Origin: Larimichthys crocea
Taxonomy: Eukaryota > Chordata > Actinopteri > Sciaenidae
DNA: 64,000 nucleotides
Assembly (NCBI RefSeq): GCF_000972845.2
Contig: NC_040027.1
Coordinates: 16,616,410-16,680,409, forward strand
Direction of reading: 5' to 3'
The position numbers and the translations under genes are program-made. This document shows positions 51,701-61,051 of this stretch, piece by piece. Under the pieces are notes generated by a model. It saw only the letters and a list, made by a program, of their open reading frames with translations, had not been told where the DNA came from and made no database searches. How positions within the stretch are numbered: position 1 is the first letter of the stretch; each line of letters opens with the position of its first letter.

Positions 51701-54700
51701 CACATAGGAAGAACACTGAGAGTCATGTGTGATTCTACAATAAAAACAGAATAACATAATAGTTCTGCTCATAAATCTTTTAAGCAACACTTCATATATT
51801 AAAGAGTACGCTCAGTCACTTCAAGGTTAACTCTGGCACTGTTGCAGGTTTAGGGTTTGTCTGTTGTGCCTGTCCAGCTTTTTACTATCTGCATCATTAA
51901 CTTTATTATGAGGTTTAACTTTGGGAGAGTCCAGGACAGGGCAGTGCAAGACCGGAATACAGAGGAGATGTGCTAGTACATATTGAATATTTTAACTCCC
52001 TCTCACAGTAAAAAAAAAAAGCTATTAAAGGCCTACCCTCTTTGGTAATGAGAGCTGCGTGTTCCTGCTCTGCTTCTCTAATTTTTGAGGAAGGCTGAAT
52101 TTTATAATCTGAGGATATTAAGTTGGAACACTGCAGTCAACCTCTTTTCCAACAAGAACTAGACTGGAGTGTGCCTGCTTGAATAACAGAAACACGGTTT
52201 CTTGTGAATTGACCTGTCTGGTTGCATAAGAGGCCTTGTGCCTTTCTCTTTCATAGCCTTCTATGTATGTCCTACTCTCTGCAAAGCTTTTTTCAAGAAG
52301 GTCTATACACTGACTTTGCCCTCCCACTGGTTCTCCTTGGGGCACCTAAATCATATGGCTTGTCGGCTAAGCATCTATTGCCACATTTGTTTATCTCCCA
52401 GGTTTGCCCAGTTAGGCCTGTCAGGATATCAGTGAGCAGAATCTTCATTGCTATAAAGAGAGGAGGATGAAGTGTGAAGTAAAAGTCTCATTAAATTTTT
52501 AAGCTGCCAAGTGTGAGCAGAATCCCCCCACCAGGCGGCTCCCAGCTGCCCAGGGAGCCACTGAAGGAAGGGGAGTTAAACAGGGGGGATAAAAAAAAAG
52601 CACCACAGAGATTCAGAACCAAAAGGAAAGTCTGCTCCTTTATAGTTTCTTCTCATTGCCAAGGAGGCTTGGTGTCTATCCAAGCTTCAAGCCCTGCTAT
52701 ACAGTCCACACTTCTTTAACTTTAAACATATGCTGGCTGGCATTAGTGCTGGGTAGAGCTAGAAGGAGCTGATCCTGTGTTCTGTATTGGTATATAGCTC
52801 TGTCGGCTTCAAATGTCTCATGATGAAGGCCTTAATCGTGTTCTAGTCCACATGGGTCATACTATGATTTAATCCATTAAAGTGCTAGCACAAAAACAGA
52901 AATGAAGAAACACATCCTGTCTATCTGATAACGTGAGTTCAACATCTGTTACATAAACTGCCTCTATTAATCATATGGCATAGTATTCCGTCCACTTTGC
53001 TTACTATAGATTCAAAAACTATTTTATATTCAAGAAGTTACAACTTAATATTAAAAATGTATTTGACCAGAGGGGTTCCCTCAGGACCATGAGTGCCCAG
53101 AATGAGCTGCTAATCTGGACAGAATTTGACGTTGTTTTGAGGCTATGGTGAGTTTCACATACCGTTGTATTAAAGCTACAGTTAAAAGGTGAATTTCCCT
53201 CAGTCACATTGAGAATTTAAAAAAATATGAGTTAGCTATGGTTCCCTCACTGAGTGCTATATCAGTGCTGCAAACAGAGTTAGGTTCTGCAGAACATAGC
53301 TTACAATTTATGTCCTTTCCATGATACTACAGTTTTAATAAGGTATTACTGCCCATGGAATCATATAAATACAAATCCTCTTTGAGCTTAGCTGGTAAAA
53401 TAATGGATGACGGTAATCTATTAGGTTATTAGAATGGAAATTGCCTGGGTGGAAATACTTGTGGGGGAAATGACAGGTCTTAAACAATAAACACTAACTT
53501 AAAAAAATAAAGGCAGAACATTGTTTAATGAGTAGCAACGCAAAGATCTATCATCCTTGTGAAATACTGACACTAAAACTCTGCATCTCGTGGAATGCAC
53601 AATGAGATCATTACTGTTTTCTGAATTAAACCAGCATTTATATACTGTATTATATGCGCTGCTTTTTTGCTTTTCCACCTTTCATTTTATTATTATTTAA
53701 GGCAGTGACATCTTGATCTGTACATTAAAACAATGTGTCTTGTTGAATATCAAATCCTGACACTCACGGCACTTGCGTGAGTGTAATAGAGGATCCGGCA
53801 ACTAGGAAATCACATTTGGAGGCTTTTTCTTTCTTTTTTTTTTAACCCTCTTTTCTTTTCACTCTCAATCATCCAGCTTTCTCTTCTATGAAAACTTTAC
53901 CCCATTTGCTTTCCTTTGTTCTGCTCTCATCCTTCCATCATCCTGCTCCTGTGTGTCTATCCCAAGCCCTGTGTCAGCTGAAATATCCTCAAACTCAGGC
54001 TCAGCTGACGCGTATACGGAGTGGAAAAATCAGCTCGGCTCTACGGACCTGACCCGCACACCCTCCCCCCCATCTCGATGTAATTCTGTCCCAGGACTTA
54101 CTTCCTACACGGCCCTGCTGAATCCCAGCAATTTGCTCTACAGCTCTAGTGTTTAAATGTTTAATTGAGCCACTCATATTCTGAACTGTGGCAGTATGTG
54201 TGTGTGTGTGTGATGGCAGAAGGAGGCTGAGGGATGGTGGTGTAGTGTGTAAGGGAGGCGGAGGTCTGCATGTTTGAAATATGACGGGTTAGGGTGTGAT
54301 GGAGATCCAGCCAAGGTCTTATATGTGACCTGATGATACACTCCTATAATTCATATGCTTACAGTATCTTGCCATCATCGTTCATACAGTGACATTATGT
54401 CGTAGTTAGCTATTGGCAGATCATTTTTCACTTGGTGTCCATCACGAATGTACACAGATGACTACACTGACGTATTTATATGCCCTCATTCATGTACAGC
54501 ATACATAAAGTATATCTTGACCATCATTTGTGCACGTGCACACATGCTCTCCACTCTATGCTGATTTTCCCTTTCCCTCCCAACTTACACATACAATACA
54601 TACAAAATGCCCACTCCCCCTCTACATGAATAACACAAATGTATTCAGCTCAAGCCTTCCGAGCTGGAAAATAAGATCAGTCAGGGAGCCTTTGACCCTA

Positions 54701-57700
54701 GCCTGTGGCTGTACGAGCATGTGACAGTGAAACACAGAGAGGAGCAATATAGAAAGAGTATGTGTGTGTGCATGTGCATGCTCATGTAAATGTGCTAGCC
54801 GCAAAGTGCTTCTGTTTGTAGATGTTTATGTATGCACACACATGCATTCATTTGTGCGTGTGTATGCACACTGATAAACTCTAAGAAGCCAGTCTTCATG
54901 CTTTGGGGGATTGGCAGTAGATCTATCAAACTGTTGTAGTTAGTTGCAGTGTTAATATTCGGTGCACTTCAACACCTCAGCTTGCGATGCTATTGGCTAG
55001 GCTTTGTTCAGGGTCATCTCGCTGAGTATGCTTAAGAGCCACGGCCTTGGTGTGGTAGCAGATATGCACGCACTACATATCCTGGCTCAGTTAGTGTTAG
55101 TTCATTAGAAAAATGTATCATTTACATTAGCCATTAAGAAGGAGGAATGAGGCGATTGCCTGGATGGCCTTTACAAGTTCGGGTATGTACCCTGTATTTT
55201 ATCTGTCAGATGACTTTCTTCATTTGTTTTACTTCTTTATTTATGTATTCATTTTTTTATACATCCTACAAGATGACTTATTTATGCATTGCATCACTAT
55301 ACTTGTACCTGACTTCTTTTTGCAGGTGTGACTAAACTGCAATCAACATGAACTGAAATGGACACGGGATGTACGGTCCAAGGTTTTTCCAGGATCTTTG
55401 CTACACTGATAGACACTTTGCTTTGAATAGCAACGTCCTGCTGAGGCATAATGGTCCACCGGTGGTCCGCTAATCTCCGCGAGGCAGGCACACTGTGCCC
55501 TCTCCTACAGCAGCCACAGGATATGAGATGCTGATCAGATTTCTATAATCAATTTACCAGAGCAGGAGGTATAAATCCTGTCCATTCACTCATTCTCCCT
55601 TTGCCCCCCCCGCACCCCCTTCTCTCTGTCTCTCACTCTCTCTCCAACTCTTCCTCCCCTTCCTTCTGCCCCCTGCTTATAGTTAGATGAATAATTCAGT
55701 AGCCAATGTGGTGAAAGGTGGAGTAAACAAGTCTATTGCCTAATATCCCGAGAGGCTGCCAAAGAGAGACGAGTGAGGGCAGAGAGCTAGCAGAGATAGG
55801 GGGATGGAGCAACAGAAACGGAGGGTATCTATAGAGAATGGACATCCAGAGTCTTTCCTTACGACCTGCAGTCATTTGCACTTAGATTGACTCTGAGGTT
55901 GCGCCAAAATGGCACAGCTGGCTTCCAGGGCTTTTCTCCGCTTTCCTCTCTTGAGCCACACATTGGCAACCATTAATAATGAAATCATACAGTGAAACAC
56001 AACATCTGTGAGATAGGGTGGTAGAGAGTTCAGGGTCCCTGCTTCTCTGAGGCGAGAGTTGCCAAAACAAAAATGAGGATAAAAGCAGAATATACTTCAA
56101 GCTACTGTATAATATGGGACGTGACTCGCTGTCCACTTGCCGGATGTCACAGAGAATAACTCTATTCAGGTTTGGAGTGCAGAGTAAGTAGCTTTTATTT
56201 TGACACCATCAGGTATACGGGGACCATGCCTAAACACGAGAGAAATACAGATGAGCATTACAGCTTCTGCTCATAGTAAATCCAATACAGAGAGAATTCA
56301 GAGGACACGGTGTGCTTACATAACGAGCAAATGTAATCTCACACTGGAGTTACGTTCACTGATTATGCAAGCAGAACTGCTGATTGATGACTCACCCAAA
56401 ATTCAATTATCATTCTAAACAGTTTTATCTGGAAATTAGATTTGGAATTTTTTTTTTTTAAAGTACCATGTTAATTAAAGAGACAGAAGGCGGTTTCTGG
56501 TTTTATCTGTTTTTTTTTAAAGCTGGGATATTTATGAGGATGGTTGCATTTTTCTGTATGTGGATTAAAAGCTTGAAGTCAGTTAACAGCTCCGAATCAA
56601 GAGAAGTAAACTGCACATAACTATCGTGATTGCATGCGATGGATGCTGTGTGGTGTGTGCGTGTACGTTTTTGTGTAAAGGAGAGAGCTGTACTTACTGG
56701 CATGGTCTGGCTGCCGTGGAGGGCACTGATTGCAGACTGAGCCTCAGTGTGTGTGGAGAACTTGACAAAGGCGCAACCTGGAAGAGAGAATACAGCCGCA
56801 CAGCAAACACATGCACACACAGACACACACACACACACAGACACATGGTATATATATAGTAAGTACAGTACATGTAATCAACCATGTGTGTTTAAAAGCC
56901 TATGGTATATTAATGAAGGATGTTGAATTATATTTGACACCACAGAAATCACTGTGCAGTGAGAGGCTCTCATTGCACAGCAGGCTGCCCCACTCTGGGC
57001 ATTAGGCAGGCAGACAAGCAGGCAGAAGCTGCAGGCTAAAGATTGCACTGATGAAGCAGAAAAGGATGCTATTTAGCACCACATGCCTGTCTGTGCATAT
57101 TAAAGACTAGTGAAACTGGCTAAACTCGTAATGTTTTCAAATAGAAAACCACTTCATTCAAGAGCTCAGCACAGTTCATTGTTCCCACAACAGGATGTTC
57201 TGATCAATATTCGTGAATATGAAGCTGTCTGCATGTCCAAAAGCCAGAAACCACAGAAGCAACACTCTTCTCTTCTAATGTCCTTGAGGAATATTGTGAG
57301 TAGATAAAGTGAAAACAAGTGAACGATAGCTTTCGTGGATTCACAAAGTGAGCACATTAATTATTAAATGATTAAACTGACTTACAGCCTCTATTTAAGA
57401 AATGGAAATATATTTTTTTAAAAATCCACAAATTGATTCAATGCTGTACACTTTGTCTCCTTTAGAACGACTCAAATTCTTCCAGTACAGTGCCACTAAC
57501 TGCTTCAGTTTCTATTAAAATATGAATTATACTTTATCCATTTAATGTCTTTATTCATCTGTTTTTCTGGATGTACTGGGCTGATTAATTACATGAGTCT
57601 ATTACAAATCTAACACAGTCTTAATGATGCATGTGTGTATATTATACAGTGCTCCGTACACTGCTCAGTAAGTTTATCAACCAAAAACAACTTCTAAACT

Positions 57701-60472
57701 CTCCACATAGAAACATGTGAAGACTGAACCTGGGTCTATTGCACTGAGCCATCACGCCCTCTTATAATTATACCCTATTTTACCTAATTTCATTTCATTT
57801 TAAGTTTCTTTTCTATTCTTATTTAATCTTTCACACTTTATTCTTCTTATCATCTATCCTGCTTGACCCAGCTGCCCTGCCATTCTTCCCCTCTTAATGG
57901 GCTTACCCCTGTGGACACAAGCCAATCAAGATGCCCATTCAGCTGTCAAACTACTACCACCTATTGAGATATGGATAGAAAAAAGCTTGAGCTCGGCATG
58001 ACCTGTACAAGGACTTTGCTACAGTAGTACAAAATATATGGTGCTGTAACTATGCACTTAACTATTAATGTACTTTGCCTCTAGCTTTTTAAAGTAAGCC
58101 AAACAGGAGTTTTAATATGAAATTAAAAGCTATGGCGCATAAAATATTCTCCTATCAAATTTACAGTAATTATTATAGAAGAAGAATATTGTTGCATATA
58201 ATTGTAAATATTAGAGATTTATCAACTGAACATCGATACTGGATGATATTCGCCTTGCTGACATCGGTCTTTTAGGAAATTAGATGGCATGCACCATTTT
58301 ATCGTGTCACATCAATTTTGCGCTTACTAAATGTGTTGGTTCTTTCCAACTTGGATATTAGAGACGTAATCACCTCTGTTTTCCAACACTGGCACAAATT
58401 GCATGCAAACATTCATGGTGCTGGTGGTGAATGTGCTCCATGGACAGTGATTGGCTGTTTAGCTCTGTGTCTTACATCTTGGATGGGAAGTGAAATAGAC
58501 TGAGCTGTAACAAGGCAGAGATGATTATCTGTGTAGATTTCTCTTGTTTCCCTGGCACAAAAGGGCGAATGAATAACAGCAAAAATCAGCATCAGCATTG
58601 GCTATTGGCCGAATTGATATTTTAGATTAGGCCAGAATTTCTCAATTATTAATATAATCATTATTGTTTAAGTTTAAGTTTTTAACACTATATATATATA
58701 TATATAGATAGGAGATATAATATATATAATATATAATATATAATATATATGACTAAAATTAAAAGTACGTATTCTGCAGAATGACCCAGCTCAGGATAAT
58801 ACGGTATATATTATTAGATTATAACAATTGACAGATTCATGTGTAAGCATTACTTTGTTGAAATGTCACAGCTGGTAAGGGTGGGGCTAATCTAACTACT
58901 ATACTGCTGAATAGCCTAATGTCTGATGATCAGGATTTAATTGGTGATTATATTGTGTATAAATATTATGAAACTGCAAATTAACTGTGAACTACAGCTG
59001 TTATATAAATGTAGTAGATTGAAGGGTACATTATTTGCCTTTCAAATGCAGCCATAAAATGGAAATACTCAAGTAAAGTAAAGTACCTCAAAACTGTACC
59101 TGAGTAAATGTACATTTCAATAGTGGCAGCTTTCCTTGACTGCCCCCATCCTCACAGTGGGGACACTTGAATTGTTTTGACATCCATCTTTCCCTTCTCC
59201 TCCTCCAAACCACTGCAGAGTAAGAGCGCTCTGGCTTCAAACCCCCTTAGATATAATTCCACAACAATTTCCATAAGCGCTGGCTGGGGAATAGGCTTTA
59301 AAGACATGAAAAACCACTAGTCCTTTTGCTCTTTGCTGCATGTCAAAGGGAATTGATGTCTCCAAAAGTTTTTTTGGCTGTCTGAAAAAGGCCTTCAAGA
59401 TATCAACACTACAGTACCCAAGTTACGGGCCTGCAGTATCCATAGAATCCATAGGATTAACAGTCAGCGGCAGAATAGAAGTCATCACTTTGTAATGGAG
59501 AGTTTTTGTCTGAAACAAGATATATGCTGAGGAAGAGTTTGTGATGGCACAGTCAGCATTTTAAAATTACAAGCATTTTTTGAATTGTTTCTGTATGGGA
59601 TTACAATTACTGATAACTTGGGGTGGCTACATTAAAGTGGAGAGTCTTGATTTTGTGTCTGGCCTTTGGATTAAAGCAAAGATTATGCCTAAATCTATTC
59701 CGAACTAGGGCAGAGTGTTTTTGTGTGGAGTTTGCATTTTCTCTACACCTTTACGTGGGTTTCCTCCAGGTGCTCCGGTTTCCCCCCATCCATCAAAACA
59801 TGTATGTTAGGTTAATTTCTCCAGTGAGTTCCCTTGACCAAGGCAAAGGCTTAAATCTGGAGTTGGTCCCTGGGCATCACACAGTGGTTGCCCACTGCTC
59901 CTAATATTAGGCCTATACTGTATAAAAGATTGTCTTTGATTTAATTTGATCCAAATCTTCCCTGCCTGTCTTCAGAGAACGAAAGAAATCCATAATTACC
60001 CCCCCACCAAAATTAAATAAAATATAATCATTTCTCTACAGAGAACAAAAGGAGAAAGTCAAACCTACTAATTATCCACTTATCTTATAGTTCATAAGTC
60101 AGACATCAGTCAAACAGTATGTGATACGTTTGGATTAACTTCTTTATCACTGCCTGCAGCCGCGTAGCACATCAAACAGTGCAGCGTAAAAATGTTTGTA
60201 ATTATGTGAAAATGCTACTTGACCCACATCTGGTGCATATGTCACAATATTTCACATACCCCAGCTGACGTTGACACTCACACACACTGTCACTTCACTG
60301 CCACTGACCTAAATAATGCTGACAACTGTATCATGGCTCATACCTTTGCTGTTTCCGTCAGGACCTCTTAGGACCGTGCACTCCTCAATGACTCCATAGG
60401 GTTCGAAGAGGCGGTACACATCCTCCTCGGTCTGTTGTTTGTTCAGCATCCCGACAAACAACTTCCTGTCTT
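29853..60472 (-). CDS. celf5: CELF family RNA-binding protein, CELF5-like; eight 3' coding exons (5' end outside window)
   Basis: Exons, in transcript order: 60472-60344, 56777-56698, 50040-49894, 42567-42423, 34490-34278, 33959-33873, 32625-32482 and 29980-29853. They join in frame with GT..AG borders to 356 residues. CELF (CUGBP/Elav-like) proteins bind UG-rich RNA and control splicing, stability and translation. RRM2 spans fragment residues 1 to about 80 with RNP2 LFVGML and RNP1 KGCAFVKF. The divergent linker runs from about 90 to 267. RRM3 covers about 270-350 with LFIYHL and KCFGFVSF, ending in the family tail [13 protein letters not shown]. Linker pieces [27 protein letters not shown] and the Gln run match CELF5 rather than CELF3/4/6. 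RRM1 exons are not visible up to 64,000. Family call is near certain; CELF5 is about 0.85, and the a/b copy is unknown. Confidence 0.93.
29981..32481 (-). other. celf5 intron between RRM3 exons (2,501 bp)
   Basis: Clean GTAAG donor and CACAG acceptor. I see no repeat of note and no alternative exon; 30,840-31,270 is repeat-free and could be conserved, which is unverified. Confidence 0.8.
32482..32625 (-). CDS. celf5: celf5 RRM3 N-terminal exon, 144 nt
   Basis: Fragment residues 268-314: [20 protein letters not shown], then [21 protein letters not shown] and SKCF. It holds RNP2 and ends just before RNP1 is completed. Donor TTCG|GTAAG. Its length, a multiple of three, means skipping would keep frame but remove half of RRM3. 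A 48-base CU repeat lies eight bases upstream of its acceptor. Confidence 0.97.
32634..32681 (-). repeat. (GA)24 microsatellite, i.e. (CU)24 in the celf5 transcript
   Basis: Perfect 48-base dinucleotide run. On the transcribed sense it reads CU and sits immediately before CUGUAUCCAG, so it acts as the polypyrimidine tract of the 144-nt RRM3 exon. Confidence 0.95.
33590..33872. repeat. ~70-bp degenerate tandem repeat, about four to five copies, ending at an exon donor
   Basis: The plus-strand segments CTCACCCTCAC at 33,722-33,732 and at 33,862-33,872 are identical and 140 bases apart. A diverged version lies between them (33,793-33,803) and another near 33,652. Each copy carries a CTTTATATAT..TATTACACAG..ATGAGATGTGT core. 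The last copy abuts the real splice donor of the 87-nt celf5 exon. Confidence 0.85.
33873..33959 (-). CDS. celf5: celf5 linker exon, 87 nt
   Basis: Fragment residues 239-266: [20 protein letters not shown] then IQQQQQRE. The TxTPI..PQPP order is the CELF5 version of this exon; CELF4 and CELF3 read differently here. The Gln run is coded by CAG repeats. Donor AGAGAAG|GTGAGG, acceptor CTCTGCAG. The exon is a multiple of three and could be skipped in frame. Confidence 0.93.
33960..34277 (-). other. celf5 short intron (318 bp)
   Basis: The shortest intron seen in this gene. Donor GTGTGAG, acceptor CTCTCTCACTAA..TCTCTGCAG region. Nothing else recognised. Confidence 0.85.
34278..34490 (-). CDS. celf5: celf5 linker exon, 213 nt
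   Basis: Fragment residues 168-237: [20 protein letters not shown] then [20 protein letters not shown] and [20 protein letters not shown], ending [22 protein letters not shown] matches CELF5 (HPALETVYANGL). The acceptor is a NAGNAG pair (CAGCAG), so an alternative exon end at 34,493 would add one Ala in frame. Confidence 0.93.
34646..34699 (-). repeat. (AC)27 microsatellite, (UG)27 in the celf5 transcript
   Basis: Perfect 54-base run, 155 bases upstream of the acceptor of the 213-nt linker exon. In the sense RNA it reads UG, the known preference of CELF proteins. Confidence 0.95.
37520..38160 (+). mobile_element. Possible degenerate repeat-element relic
   Basis: The frame at 37,525-37,640 reads [20 protein letters not shown], which resembles a basic segment I recall from repetitive fish transposon-like proteins. 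At 38,109-38,138 the sequence CTCTTTGGATAAAAGC then GCCAAATG matches a motif extremely common across teleost genomes in SINE-type repeats. Neither is intact, no ends or target-site duplications are seen, and the two may be unrelated insertions. Confidence 0.4.
37650..37697. repeat. Mixed AAT/AAC/ATC triplet repeat
   Basis: Adjacent AAT, AAC, CATCAT and AAT runs. It encodes a meaningless Asn-His stretch in one frame. Confidence 0.9.
39424..39442. repeat. (TC)n tract
   Basis: Short TC run followed by about 100 bases of CT-rich imperfect sequence in the large celf5 intron. Confidence 0.85.
40849..40889 (-). repeat. CA-rich imperfect microsatellite (UG-rich in celf5 RNA)
   Basis: CA run interrupted by CCC triplets, deep within the 7.9 kb intron. 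Confidence 0.9.
42173..42371 (-). repeat. Clustered CA-rich blocks (UG-rich in celf5 RNA) beside an exon donor
   Basis: Three CA-rich blocks (42,173-42,210; 42,234-42,270; 42,337-42,371) separated by CA-poor spacers. In the transcript they are UG-rich and start about 50 bases downstream of the donor of the 145-nt exon. Confidence 0.85.
42423..42567 (-). CDS. celf5: celf5 linker exon, 145 nt
   Basis: Fragment residues 119-166: [20 protein letters not shown] then [20 protein letters not shown] and [13 protein letters not shown] followed by a GGYL block is typical of CELF3-6. Acceptor TTCTTTAG, donor GTCGG|GTGAGT, phase 0 in and phase 1 out. Confidence 0.95.
43723..43751 (-). repeat. CA microsatellite (UG in celf5 RNA)
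   Basis: CA dinucleotide run with two small interruptions. Confidence 0.9.
45729..45764. repeat. (TG)18 microsatellite
   Basis: Perfect run of 36 bases, reading AC in the celf5 transcript; a shorter imperfect GT run follows at about 45,820-45,840. Confidence 0.95.
48770..48789. repeat. (ATAC)n short tandem repeat
   Basis: About four ATAC units followed by their near-inverse GTATGTAT. Confidence 0.8.
49894..50040 (-). CDS. celf5: celf5 exon, end of RRM2 and start of linker, 147 nt
   Basis: Fragment residues 70-118: [20 protein letters not shown] then [20 protein letters not shown] and [21 protein letters not shown] is the invariant RRM2 C-terminal strand of all CELFs, and MVGQ-G-I matches CELF5. 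Acceptor CCCTCAG, donor GCG|GTGAGT, both borders phase 0. Confidence 0.97.
50041..56697 (-). other. celf5 intron (6,657 bp)
   Basis: No exon is supported. Contains a CATCCC hexamer repeat (50,774), an unusual degenerate stretch of CTGA/TAGTTGGC-type units (51,490-51,670), a short GT run (about 54,194-54,211) and CG-containing unique blocks at 50,900-51,060 and 53,960-54,160 that may be conserved. Confidence 0.75.
50774..50799. repeat. (CATCCC)n hexamer repeat
   Basis: About four CATCCC units in celf5 intron sequence. Confidence 0.9.
56698..56777 (-). CDS. celf5: celf5 RRM2 exon, 80 nt
   Basis: Fragment residues 44-69: [20 protein letters not shown] then GSQTMP. Completes RNP1 (KGCAFVKF) with the Gly split over the junction. 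The 80-nt length is the usual one for this CELF exon. Acceptor CTTCCAG, donor CCA|GTAAGTA. Confidence 0.97.
56801..56846 (-). repeat. CA-rich repeat (UG-rich in celf5 RNA) upstream of RRM2 exon
   Basis: Imperfect CA tract with GAC interruptions, starting only 24 bases beyond the acceptor of the 80-nt exon, i.e. in its branch-point region. Confidence 0.9.
58688..58750. repeat. TA / TATAA low-complexity block
   Basis: A TA dinucleotide run followed by TATAA-type units, about 63 bases and nearly free of G and C. Confidence 0.9.
59719..59908 (+). mobile_element. Degenerate teleost SINE-like repeat
   Basis: The succession GTGTGGAGTTTGCATTTTCT, then CGTGGGTTTCCTCCAGGTGC, TCCGGTTTCC, TTAGGTTAAT and CAGTGGTTGCCCACTGCTCC is a pattern I recognise from memory in very many fish genomes, as the body of a tRNA-derived SINE. 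The tRNA-like head is not readable and there is no clear tail or target-site duplication, so this is an old, 5'-eroded copy in a celf5 intron, inserted antisense to the gene. Confidence 0.65.
60344..60472 (-). CDS. celf5: celf5 RRM2 N-terminal exon, 129 nt
   Basis: Fragment residues 1-42: [20 protein letters not shown] then [20 protein letters not shown] and SK. Contains RNP2 (LFVGML). Acceptor TTCCAG|AAGAC leaves two bases that, with a G from the preceding exon, would code Glu (EDRKLFVG). Donor AAAG|GTATGAG. It is the most 5' exon that I can find. Confidence 0.97.
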
Positions 60473-60834
60473 CTGGAACAAACAACAAGACAAAAAGGTT
60501 AAATTATAACTTTGACCTCAATTATGAAACTAATTTGAGAACATATAGCGGTGAAACCACATAACTGTTGGTGGAACAGGGTATGATTTTCTCTTTTTTC
60601 CACAGAAATAAACACAGACATATGTTCTCTGGTACAGTAGAATGGCTATCCAGTTTATTTAACGCTGGTTGGGCCTGAGTCACATTGTATTATCTCTTCT
60701 CCAAGACTGATCATTTTAATCTCTAGTATAACTGGGTTTATTCCTTTATGGCCACATATACTGTAGCTGCTGGGGGTAAGTGAGTGGTCAGGGGCTGCGG
60801 GGAAGAGCAATGGGAAGACTAATGAAGAGGTTTC

Positions 60835-60836
<2 letters not shown>

Positions 60837-60910
<74 letters not shown>
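60837..60910 (-). repeat. (CA)37 microsatellite, (UG)37 in the celf5 transcript
   Basis: Perfect 74-base dinucleotide run, the longest in the window, about 365 bases upstream of the RRM2 N-terminal exon. Confidence 0.97.
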
Positions 60911-60914
<4 letters not shown>

Positions 60915-61024
60915 GAGGTACAGAGACCCAAGACAATGAGCAAGTCTTTGGTCCTTTCAAAGTACCAGGGGCTCCAGGCAGCTCCAACCTCCTACACACC
61001 ACACTGTACAGGCTGGAAACTCAC

Positions 61025-61051
61025 GCTCTCTCCCTCTCTCTCTCTCTCTCT
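61025..61051. repeat. (CT)n microsatellite
   Basis: Slightly imperfect CT run; the following 150 bases stay CT-rich. Confidence 0.9.

Larger units (their letters stand above)
56778..60343 (-). other. celf5 intron within RRM2 (3,566 bp)
   Basis: Contains the UG-rich tract next to the 80-nt exon, an AT-rich block (58,688-58,750) and a worn SINE-like repeat (59,719-59,908). No further exon found. Confidence 0.8.
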
